Shown: positions 1 to 6,403 of the stretch, one piece after another | Layout: each line of letters begins with the position of its first letter | Position numbering within the stretch: the stretch's first letter is position 1 | DNA from: Oscillospiraceae bacterium | Lineage (GTDB): Bacteria > Bacillota_A > Clostridia > Oscillospirales > Ruminococcaceae | NCBI GenBank assembly: GCA_017400025.1 | Contig: JAFQAF010000104.1 | Location: forward strand, 1-9,308 | Direction of reading: 5' to 3' | DNA: 9,308 bases | Position numbers and translations under genes: made by a program | Notes under the pieces: generated by a model | The model's database searches: none | The model's input: the letters and a program-made list of their open reading frames with translations, nothing else | What the model was told of the DNA's origin: nothing

Positions 1-1439
1 CGGTTCAATTTCACAGAATCCAATATAATCACCGTATATATTCTGGGGGTTCTTATTTCTTCCCTTGTAACCCAGAGCCACACCTCCAGTGTAATAGCAT
101 CTCTGTGCAGTGTTTTGCTGTTCAATTTCTTTTTCACTGAACCGAGACTCACCCTTCACGCTTATGCTGCAGGCTACCCTTTTACCTTTGCAATAATGCT
201 GATTGCTTCACTTATCACCGGCACTCTTGCCACAAGACTGCAGGACAATGCAAGACAGTCCACACAGGCTGCATTCCGCACACAGATTCTTCTGGAAACC
301 AACCAGATGCTCCAGAAGGCTGAAAGTGATACAGATGTGCTGAAAATCACAGCAAACCAGCTTATGAAGCTGCTGGACAGGGACGTTATTGCATATCCTT
401 ACAGCAAAAACAGGCTGAGCGAAGGCATATCTGCATTTACTTCACCGGGCAAAAAAAATCCGTTCGGCTATTTCACAGAAGAAAACGGAGCCATGCACGC
501 TATGAAAACAGGCAGGCGCACCGGAGCAGGTACAGAAACAATGCAGGACCTGAAAGGCCTGTATCTGGCAATAAAAACCGATGAAAACATATATGGTGTC
601 ATCGGCATATATATAAACAACAACCCGATGGACAGCTTTGAAAGCAGTATGGTACTTTCTATTCTTGGCGAATGTGCTCTGGCATTGGATAACCGAAACA
701 ATACCAGGGAAAAAGAAGAGGCCGCCGTAATGGCCAAAAATGAACAACTGCGTGCTAACCTGCTGTCCACCATATCCCACGACCTACGCACTCCGCTTAC
801 CTCTATTTCAGGGAATGCGAGCAACCTGATATCAAACTACCAAAGAATGGATGATATCACACGAAAACACGTTTTCACAGATATTTACGATGATTCCATG
901 TGGCTGATAAACATTGTGGAAAATCTGCTGTCGGTTACAAAAATCGAAGAAGGCAGAATGAATCTGAACCTGTCGTCCGAGCTTTTGGACGAAGTGATAT
1001 ATGAGGCTATCACCCACATCAGCCGCAGCAGACCGGACAGAAAAATATCCGTAAATATAAAAGACGAACTTCTTATAGCAAAAATTGATGTAAGCCTGAT
1101 AACACAGGTTATAATCAATCTGCTGGACAATGCGTTGAAATACACGCCTTCGTCCTGTGATATCACTGTGACTGCCCGGCGAAAAGACAACCGGGCCGTG
1201 ATAAGTGTAGCCGACACAGGGCCCGGGATTGAAGACAAAGACAAAGCCCACGTTTTTGAAAAATTCTTTACAGGAAACAAAAAATTGCAGACAGCCGCCG
1301 CAGCATGGGGCTGGGGCTTTCGCTATGCAAATCAATCATCAATATACACGGCGGAGAAATATCTCTTTCAGATAACACTCCCCACGGCTGTATATTCAGC
1401 TTTACTTTACCGTTAAACGAGGTGGAACTACATGAATAA
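1..1439 (+). pseudogene. kdpD: KdpD-type sensor histidine kinase, 5'-truncated by the window edge and frameshifted near its 3' end
   Basis: This is the membrane sensor kinase that controls K+ uptake genes (Kdp ATPase) by phosphorylating KdpE. The frame is open from base 1, so the true start and the cytoplasmic N-terminal KdpD/USP half lie outside the window; the TTG at 115 is not a real start. Visible in order are hydrophobic segments of the DUF4118 membrane domain (about 30-225, including the typical FNFFFTEP stretch), a GAF-like region (about 300-690), the H-box ISHDLRTP with phospho-acceptor His at 778-780, the N-box LLDNALKY (Asn at 1129-1131) and the G1 box DTGPGI (1213-1230). After the A-run at 1279-1284 the frame is lost and the reading ends as a non-homologous tail at 1416. 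Adding one A restores NKKIADSRRSMGLGL, including the G2 box at 1305-1319, and a stop at 1437-1439 that overlaps kdpE. As read, the product lacks G2 and should be a weak or dead kinase. It could be a true mutation or a homopolymer sequencing error. Confidence 0.9.
1420..1425 (+). promoter_or_regulatory. ribosome binding site of kdpE inside the kdpD 3' end
   Basis: AGGTGG lies 6 nt before the kdpE ATG at 1432. It sits inside the last codons of the restored kdpD frame, which fits translational coupling of kinase and regulator. Confidence 0.7.
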
Positions 1440-2130
1440 AACGCTTATACTTGTTGTGGAAGACGACACACCTGTGCGAAATCTTATAACAACAACACTT
1501 AAGACAAACGATTACAAATTCTGCACTGCTCCTGACGGCGAAAGTGCTATAAAAGAAACAACCCTGCGCAACCCGGATATAATGCTGCTGGACCTTGGCC
1601 TGCCGGATATGGACGGTGTGGAAGTTATAAGCAGAATACGCAGCTGGACAAATATGCCTATCATCGTTATAAGTGCAAGAAGCGAGGTTGATGACAAAAT
1701 AGCCGCCCTGGATGCCGGTGCCGACGATTATCTGACAAAACCTTTTTCTGTGGAAGAGCTTCTGGCAAGACTGCGCGTGACACAGAGACGTCTGGCAACC
1801 ATACAGGAAGAAAACTCTGCCGCAAGCTCTGTTTTTATCAATGGCAATCTTAAAATAGATTATGCTGCAGGCTGTGCCTACATGGACGAAAAAGAGCTGC
1901 ATCTTACACCAATAGAATATAAGCTGCTGTGCCTTATGGCAAAAAATGCCGGCAAAGTGCTGACACACACATACATCACACAGAATGTATGGGGCTGCAG
2001 CTGGGATAACTATGTGGCAAGTCTGCGAGTATTTATGGCTACTTTAAGAAAGAAGCTTGAATCCGGAGATAATTCCGTACAGTATATCCAGACACACATA
2101 GGCGTAGGTTACCGAATGCTTAAATTATAA
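1432..2130 (+). CDS. kdpE: KdpE-type response regulator (OmpR/PhoB family)
   Basis: This cytoplasmic DNA-binding response regulator is the partner of KdpD and normally activates the kdp K+-transport operon. The 232 residues are the usual length. The receiver domain spans about residues 4-115, with acidic pocket E10/D11/D12, phospho-acceptor D54 in LLDLGLPD, switch residue S81 and K103 in the TKPF motif. A winged-helix trans_reg_C domain fills about 135-232 and ends with the typical GVGYRML strand. The ATG at 1432 is supported by AGGTGG 6 nt upstream. It overlaps the 3' end of kdpD by 8 bp once the kdpD frameshift is corrected, so the two genes are clearly one transcription unit. The kdpABC structural genes are not in the window and might lie upstream. 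The gene ends with TAA, which shows that TAA is a normal stop in this organism. Family assignment is firm; the KdpE subfamily rests on the KdpD neighbour and overall resemblance. Confidence 0.92.
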   Translation: MNKTLILVVEDDTPVRNLITTTLKTNDYKFCTAPDGESAIKETTLRNPDIMLLDLGLPDMDGVEVISRIRSWTNMPIIVISARSEVDDKIAALDAGADDYLTKPFSVEELLARLRVTQRRLATIQEENSAASSVFINGNLKIDYAAGCAYMDEKELHLTPIEYKLLCLMAKNAGKVLTHTYITQNVWGCSWDNYVASLRVFMATLRKKLESGDNSVQYIQTHIGVGYRMLKL

Positions 2131-2206
2131 TCAAAAAGGAAGCCTTATTCCCACAACACAATTAAGTCAGGCATTTCTTCAGAACCCTTCTTAATAAAAA
2201 ACTAAA

Positions 2207-2288
2207 ATGTCATTCTGAGCGAAGCGAAGAATCTTTATCATATTATTAAAGTAAAGATTCTTCGTTATATCGTTCCTCAGAATGACAT
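2207..2288. repeat. 82-bp nested inverted repeat (dispersed-element-like), probable bidirectional terminator
   Basis: Two nested perfect 13-bp pairs are visible. The outer arms are ATGTCATTCTGAG (2207-2219) and its complement CTCAGAATGACAT (2276-2288). The inner arms are CGAAGAATCTTTA (2225-2237) and TAAAGATTCTTCG (2252-2264), around a 14-nt loop. Short unpaired stretches at 2220-2224 and 2265-2275 separate the pairs. A-rich sequence on the left (2195-2207) and a T-rich run on the right (2289-2300) extend the symmetry imperfectly. It lies between convergent kdpE and the OCD-family gene, so it could end transcripts from both sides. The core with repeated GCGAAGCGAAGAATC resembles short interspersed repeats I recall from many bacterial genomes; only one copy is present here, so dispersion is inferred. 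The rest of the 202-bp gap (2131-2332) is AT-rich with no ORF seen. Confidence 0.8.
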
Positions 2289-2332
2289 ATTTTTTATTTT
2301 AATGATATTGTTTGTCGTTATATTTTTTATTG

Positions 2333-3322
2333 TCAGAATTCAACCCATGTTCCTGTGCCGGTTGCCTTTGCATTGTCATACACCATTTTGGCTGCCACAA
2401 TATCCTCTACAGAAATACCGATTGATTCAAAAATTGTGATTTCTTCTGCTGAAGTGCGGCCGGGGTGTGTACCGTTCAGCACTGTACCAACCTCCTGCAG
2501 ATGTGGAACTGCATCCAGTTCACCCTTTCTGACATTCAGCAGTATATCGCCGCCGTCACGGAGAACAGCTTCGTTCCAGTCGGTAAACACTGTGGCATTT
2601 TTAATTGCTTCACCGTCCAGCTCACGGCCTGTAGCAGTGCAGGTACCCACAGCATTTATATGTGCGCCTTTCTTTATCCAGCTGCCCAGCAGTACAGGGT
2701 CTTCTGTTTTGCCCGGTGTACAGGTGCAGACAATATCAGCATCTGCAACAGCATCCTTTGCCTTTTCACAAGGAATGAACTCAACATCCGGGTACTGCAC
2801 AGCAAGTGCCTGGCAGGCTTTTTCTGCGGCTTCCATATAAAGGTCCCACATATACACTTTCTTTATATCTCTTACGGCTATCATAGCCTGTGCGTGTGCC
2901 TTTCCCTGTTTGCCGCTGCCCAGAATTGCCACTGTCTGTGCATCCTTGTTTGCCAGAGCATCTGTAGCCGCAGCACTGGTGGCAGCTGTGCGGACAACTG
3001 TGATAGGCTTTGCATCCACTATTGCAATAAGCCGGCCGGTTTCAATGGAGAAAAGAGGTACTATTCCCTGGCTTGTGCCTGCCTTTGCAGACCGTGGTCC
3101 AGGGAAAATTGTAACTTTTGAACCGGTCACATCCTCTGAAACAAGGGATGCAGGCATATTTGCCTGAGAATTTCCGTTATCGTGTCTTATCATTATTCTC
3201 TGCAGGATTTTTGCCTGTTTTTCGCTTATACCTATAAGAGCGGTTTTCATATACGGAATACATTTTTCCACTGTAAGAATTTCTGCACACTGTGCACGGC
3301 TGATAATAAGTGTTTTGCCCAT
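2333..3322 (-). CDS. ornithine cyclodeaminase / mu-crystallin family protein
   Basis: This is a cytoplasmic NAD(P)-dependent enzyme of the OCD_Mu_crystall family. Members include ornithine cyclodeaminase (ornithine to proline plus ammonia), alanine dehydrogenase, ketimine reductases and N-(carboxyethyl)ornithine-type synthases, so the substrate cannot be fixed from sequence alone. The 329 residues match the family length of about 310-350. Visible features are K69 and R111 (in VVRTAA) where family members hold substrate-binding residues, a Rossmann motif GSGKQG at 135-140, D248 in FTDWNEA where OCD has its catalytic Asp, and a C-terminal GRTSAEEITIFESIGISVED block at about 288-307. The ATG start is supported by AAGGAG (complement of 3329-3334), 6 nt upstream. 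The gene appears monocistronic, with its own promoter in the gap behind MATE, and it converges on kdpE. Confidence 0.88.
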   Translation of the reverse strand: MGKTLIISRAQCAEILTVEKCIPYMKTALIGISEKQAKILQRIMIRHDNGNSQANMPASLVSEDVTGSKVTIFPGPRSAKAGTSQGIVPLFSIETGRLIAIVDAKPITVVRTAATSAAATDALANKDAQTVAILGSGKQGKAHAQAMIAVRDIKKVYMWDLYMEAAEKACQALAVQYPDVEFIPCEKAKDAVADADIVCTCTPGKTEDPVLLGSWIKKGAHINAVGTCTATGRELDGEAIKNATVFTDWNEAVLRDGGDILLNVRKGELDAVPHLQEVGTVLNGTHPGRTSAEEITIFESIGISVEDIVAAKMVYDNAKATGTGTWVEF

Positions 3323-3357
3323 AATTTACTCCTTTTCTGTTAGCATATACTAACTAT

Positions 3358-3386
3358 ATTATAATGCAAAAGGTATCCTTTGTCTA
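3358..3386 (-). promoter_or_regulatory. predicted sigma-70/SigA promoter of the OCD-family gene
   Basis: On the minus strand there is a -35 TAGACA (complement of 3381-3386, 5/6 to consensus), a 17-bp spacer and a perfect -10 TATAAT (complement of 3358-3363). The predicted start would be near 3351, giving a leader of about 28 nt. The -35 lies in the loop of the hairpin at 3369-3398. It is a prediction from spacing and consensus only. Confidence 0.65.
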
Positions 3387-3398
3387 CAGGATACCTTT
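3369..3398 (-). terminator. hairpin behind the MATE gene, probable terminator
   Basis: A perfect 10-bp inverted repeat is seen: AAAGGTATCC (3369-3378) and GGATACCTTT (3389-3398), with a 10-nt loop. On the minus strand it begins 8 bp after the MATE stop and is followed by only a short T-run (TTTT) before GCATTATAAT, so termination may be partial. It overlaps the promoter of the next gene. Confidence 0.55.
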
Positions 3399-3405
3399 AT
3401 AAAAT

Positions 3406-4809
3406 TTATATTTCTATTTTGCTCCATTTGCCTGTGGCAAAGCGCATTGAGTTAAGTATACAGCGTACAGACTGGTCAATAAGAGTACCTGCCCATGCGC
3501 CGATGAGGCCAAGGCCAAGAGGGTAGCAGAAAAGCCAGGCACCCAGAGGACGGATGATTGTGATGCTTATAAATGCAACCATTGCTACAAATTTGGTATC
3601 CCCCGCACCTTTAAGACAGCCGGCTGTGATAACCTGTCTTATCTGAAGGAACAGCATTACAGCCAGTATTTTTGTGATTTTGCCGCCCATTGCTATAATT
3701 TCCGGCTCTGTAAAGAAGAATGTGAAAAGTGTTTCGCCGAAAAATACAAAGAATCCACACATTACAAGTGATACTGTCATACCAAAACGCTGGCAGGCTG
3801 CGCCATACATTGCGGCCAGATCTTTTCTTTATGCGCCCAGAGACTGACCAACAAGGCTTACTGCGGCAACGTTGAAACCGTCACCGAAAGCAAAGGAAAG
3901 GTGCATACAGTTCATGCCTACCTGGTGGGCAGCGTATGCTTCTGTACCAAGGTTTGAAACTACCATTGTAAACAACAGGAAGCCTATTCTCATAAATATC
4001 TGTTCTGCCATTGTTGTGGAGGAAAGCTCTGCAATTGAGCGCATTGTGCGCTTGTCAAATCTGATACCTTTTTCGTGGAACAGATACAGATAGCCTTTCG
4101 GATTGCAGATTGAGGCTACTGAAATCACACAGGCACATGCACTGCCTATAACAGTGGCAATGGCCGCACCCTTTACACCAAGGGCCGGGAAACCGAAATT
4201 GCCGTGAATCAGCAGGTAGTTGAAAAATACGTTAACAAGGTTGGAAATAACGTTTGTGCGCATGGCAATTTTTGTATTGCCCACACCGCGCTGTGCAGCG
4301 TTGATAGTCATTGATATCAGCTGGAAAAAGCTGAAACCGATAATAATCCTGAAATATTCTGTGGATGCATTTATTGTGTCCGGCTGTGCTCCTACAAATT
4401 TCAGCAGGGGTTCAGCAAATGAATAGAACACCGCAGTTACTATAACTATCATAACCACCATTATTGTGAGCACCTGCTTGAGTGTTCTGTTAGCGGCGTC
4501 CCTGTCCCCTTCACCTCTTCGTCTTGCCACCAGGGCAGAAGTTGCAACATTCAGTGAAATAAAAAAGGCAAATGCAATAAATTTAGGCTGTGTGGTAAGG
4601 CCAACAGCAGCAACGGCATAGGCACCAAGGCCGGAAACCATTATGTTGTCCACAAAGGCAACAAGTGCAACAAGAAAAGACTCTACTACTGCCGGCCAGG
4701 CAATCCCTATTGTTCGCTTTATGATGAAAAGTTCATCCGGCAATGTTCCCTCCGGCTGAAAACGCCCCATAAGCTTTTCCGGTTTAAAAAGGCTGATATA
4801 CCAGTTCAA
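3406..4809 (-). pseudogene. MATE family multidrug/Na+ or H+ antiporter, interrupted by one in-frame stop
   Basis: This is a polytopic inner-membrane efflux transporter of the MATE (MatE/NorM-DinF type) family. The first open segment ends at TAA (3829-3831) within GQSLGA-stop-RKDLAAMYGAA. The second segment (134 residues from an ATG at 3810) continues in the same frame only 6 codons later, so both are one gene of about 467 codons, the usual MATE size. MATE repeat features include a motif like FVDNIMVSGLGAYAVAAVGL near the N-terminus, several hydrophobic helices throughout, and GCLKGAGDTKF in the second half. A single A-to-T change in a Lys codon (AAA to TAA) explains the stop. The start is best placed at TTG 4809, because AAGGGAG (complement of 4818-4824) lies 8 nt before it; the GTG at 4818 overlaps that site and is unlikely. 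As read, the C-terminal third would be lost, so the pump is probably inactive unless readthrough or reinitiation occurs. No strong ribosome binding site precedes the ATG at 3810. Sequencing error is the main alternative. Confidence 0.87.
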
Positions 4810-4817
4810 ATAAATCA

Positions 4818-4824
4818 CTCCCTT
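4818..4824 (-). promoter_or_regulatory. ribosome binding site that decides the MATE start
   Basis: AAGGGAG on the minus strand overlaps the first possible start (GTG at 4816-4818) and sits 8 nt before the in-frame TTG at 4807-4809. The spacing favours TTG as the real start. Confidence 0.6.
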
Positions 4825-4841
4825 GAATTATACATAAAAAA

Positions 4842-4861
4842 TTCAGTACATACGTACTGAA
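4842..4861. promoter_or_regulatory. 20-bp palindromic operator-like site upstream of MATE
   Basis: Perfect 8-bp arms TTCAGTAC and GTACTGAA are separated by ATAC. The site lies in the predicted 5' leader of the MATE transcript, roughly 20-40 bp past the predicted start and about 20 bp before the ribosome binding site. No T-run follows, so a repressor-binding site (for example of a TetR- or MarR-type protein) is more likely than a terminator. It could also serve the divergent gene at 4930. No regulator gene is seen nearby. Confidence 0.5.
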
Positions 4862-4883
4862 AAGTTTCTCTTTATTACATTTT

Positions 4884-4912
4884 ACTACTTTAAAATTCCC
4901 TTTTCAAGTAGT
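4884..4912. repeat. second inverted repeat spanning the MATE promoter
   Basis: Arms ACTACTT (4884-4890) and AAGTAGT (4906-4912) are perfect 7-bp complements separated by 15 bp. Their centres are 22 bp apart, about two helical turns. The arms touch both the -10 and the -35 of the predicted MATE promoter, so a dimeric regulator is possible; chance in AT-rich DNA is also possible. Confidence 0.35.
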
Positions 4913-4917
4913 GTCAA
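4889..4917 (-). promoter_or_regulatory. predicted promoter of the MATE gene
   Basis: On the minus strand there is a perfect -35 TTGACA (complement of 4912-4917), a 17-bp spacer and a weaker -10 TTTAAA (complement of 4889-4894, 4/6). A perfect TATAAT closer to the gene (complement of 4827-4832) lacks a good -35 and would start transcription at or inside the ribosome binding site, so it was not preferred. Confidence 0.5.
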
Positions 4918-4929
4918 TTATGCAGATAA

Positions 4930-5481
4930 ATGAATATCATAATCAGAGAGGAAAAAGGGGATGATTTTATATTTATAGCCGCAAATATACTGGCTGCAAG
5001 CATAGACGGATTTGTTTCCGGCTTTGCCATAGCCGCAACAGGGGCAAAATTCAGCTGTAAGGACTTTTTAAAGGCATTCCGGGTAATTTTCCTGTGCTGT
5101 ACATTAAGCGCATATACAGGCAAATACCTCACAGAAATATATGCCGGCAAATACCTGGATTATTTCGGGATAAGCATAATATTTTACCTTTCCTTCCGTG
5201 CTTTCAGCGATGCAGGAGAGGACATACAGCCATCCCACAGCCTGTACGCAGTGGCTTTCTCAGTGGCTGCCGATGCTGCTGCAGTGTGCATATATCTGGC
5301 CATAAGCGGTGCAGATATTCTGTCTGTAAGCTTTTTCAGCGCACTGGCCCACAGCCTGCTGATGGCACTGGGTGTAAAAATATCTGCCGTGATTACAAAG
5401 GAAAAGTGGAAAAAAGCAACGGCTTATTTTTCCTCCCGGATATTTTTTATAATGGCTGTATACAAACTTTCCGGAATATGA
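4930..5481 (+). CDS. MntP/YtaF-like (DUF204 family) small membrane protein, possible Mn2+ exporter
   Basis: This is a hydrophobic protein of 183 residues with about six membrane segments, close to the length of MntP (about 190). Two related halves are visible, each with an Asp in a membrane helix: AASIDGFVSGFAIA around D26 and AFSVAADAAAVCIYLA around D115. This fits the duplicated layout of the DUF204/MntP family, whose characterised members export manganese, while YtaF is a sporulation membrane protein. LMALGVK near residue 145 and a C-terminal helix FFIMAVYKLSGI also fit. The similarity is recognised by pattern and is moderate. The start is uncertain: ATG 4930 has no clear ribosome binding site and gives an unusual polar N-terminus (MNIIIREEKGDD). 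A better-placed ATG at 4961, just after GA-rich AGAGGAAAAAGGGG, is one base out of frame and stops at 4976. The gene is divergent from MATE. Confidence 0.6.
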   Translation: MNIIIREEKGDDFIFIAANILAASIDGFVSGFAIAATGAKFSCKDFLKAFRVIFLCCTLSAYTGKYLTEIYAGKYLDYFGISIIFYLSFRAFSDAGEDIQPSHSLYAVAFSVAADAAAVCIYLAISGADILSVSFFSALAHSLLMALGVKISAVITKEKWKKATAYFSSRIFFIMAVYKLSGI

Positions 5482-5484
5482 AGG

Positions 5485-5509
5485 CAGCACCTGCTTTCCG
5501 CAGGTGCTG
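5485..5509 (+). terminator. hairpin behind the MntP-like gene
   Basis: Perfect 10-bp arms CAGCACCTGC (5485-5494) and GCAGGTGCTG (5500-5509) flank a TTTCC loop. The hairpin begins 3 nt after the stop codon and is followed by T-rich but interrupted TATTGCATTGTATT. It lies between convergent genes and may limit both; on the minus strand it has no T-run. Confidence 0.6.
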
Positions 5510-5524
5510 TATTGCATTGTATTA

Positions 5525-6403
5525 TCAAAGAACTTTATCACAGATTGATTTCGGCACGGCCATTCTCACTGTTCTTTCAGGGTCTACCACCTGGCAGAAC
5601 TGCAGGTTTGCCCGCGCACTCATAAGCATGCCGGCCTCATTGAGTGTATAGCCAAGATTTTTGCACAGTATATCGCACATATCCTTTGTTGCTGTGTACA
5701 CGGCCTTTTCCAGGTCTGCATCAGAAGCGATTGTGTAGATGAAGTCCTTGTCTTCAAGGCGAGGATTGTCTATAGACACACCATTTACAACTGTGAATCT
5801 GAGACTGATTCTGGCAGGTATTTCCACACCGCTTACCATAATTTCGCCGTCACCCATACAGGCGTGAACGTCACCACAGCCAAAATATGCGCCGTCACGG
5901 AATACCGGCAGGTAAAGGGTTGCACCTTTTGCAATCTTTGTGTTGTCCATATTGCCGCCGTGTCTGCCCGGTGTGCCGCAGGCTACAGGTTCGCCCTCCG
6001 GTGCAACTCCGATAACGCCAATCATCGGATTAAGAGGCAGCCGGAACTGATTGAAGATAGCTTTACCGTCTTTTACCGGAATTTTCTTTACCTGGCTCTG
6101 GGTGATATCACCGCCCAGGACACCGTTTTCCGGCAGACAGCACATTGTGCCTTCTTCTGCCAGTTCGATATCCAGGATTTCCACCTTGAGCACATCGCCC
6201 TTTTCAGCGCCTTCGATGTAAACAGGGCCGGTTGCAGGATTGATATGTTCCCAGTCAAGGGCATCCAGAACATAATTTTCGTCTGTAATCTGATTGTTGA
6301 AGCAGTCGTTTGTTTCAAAAACAATCACTTCACCCTGCTTTACAACCGGAATGTCCTTTACCGTTTCGCCAAGTGCAAACACGCACATATTTCTGATTGT
6401 CAT
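5525..6403 (-). CDS. acetamidase/formamidase family amidohydrolase
   Basis: This belongs to the FmdA_AmdA family, cytoplasmic enzymes that hydrolyse short amides such as formamide or acetamide to the acid plus ammonia. The 292 residues match the shorter bacterial members. Family blocks are clear: NPATGPVYIEGA at about 55-66, PMIGVIGVAP at 126-135, PGRHGGNMD at 145-153 and GDVHACMGDGE at 177-187, the last carrying His/Asp residues expected near the metal site. The ATG at 6403 has AAGGAG 8 nt upstream. The start overlaps the stop of the upstream radical SAM gene as ATGA (6400-6403), so the two are co-transcribed and probably translationally coupled. The true substrate is unknown, since many clostridial homologues are uncharacterised and the radical SAM partner suggests a substrate other than simple formamide. 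The frame is intact. Confidence 0.88.
   Translation of the reverse strand: MTIRNMCVFALGETVKDIPVVKQGEVIVFETNDCFNNQITDENYVLDALDWEHINPATGPVYIEGAEKGDVLKVEILDIELAEEGTMCCLPENGVLGGDITQSQVKKIPVKDGKAIFNQFRLPLNPMIGVIGVAPEGEPVACGTPGRHGGNMDNTKIAKGATLYLPVFRDGAYFGCGDVHACMGDGEIMVSGVEIPARISLRFTVVNGVSIDNPRLEDKDFIYTIASDADLEKAVYTATKDMCDILCKNLGYTLNEAGMLMSARANLQFCQVVDPERTVRMAVPKSICDKVL

Noticed and set aside
832..1335. Minus-strand open frames within kdpD
   Set aside because: The kinase motifs on the plus strand explain the sequence; the antisense frames have no domains.
2465..3121. Long plus-strand open frame of 218 codons opposite the OCD gene
   Set aside because: It is antisense to a well-conserved enzyme, is Cys-rich as typical for shadow frames, and has no ribosome binding site or recognisable domain.
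3829..3831. Recoding of TAA (stop reassignment or programmed readthrough) in MATE
   Set aside because: TAA terminates kdpE and aspA, and no downstream recoding hairpin was evident next to the stop.
4819..4929. Manganese (yybP-ykoY) riboswitch in front of the MntP-like gene
   Set aside because: The 110-bp gap is AT-rich, is filled by the MATE promoter and inverted repeats, and shows no recognisable riboswitch core.
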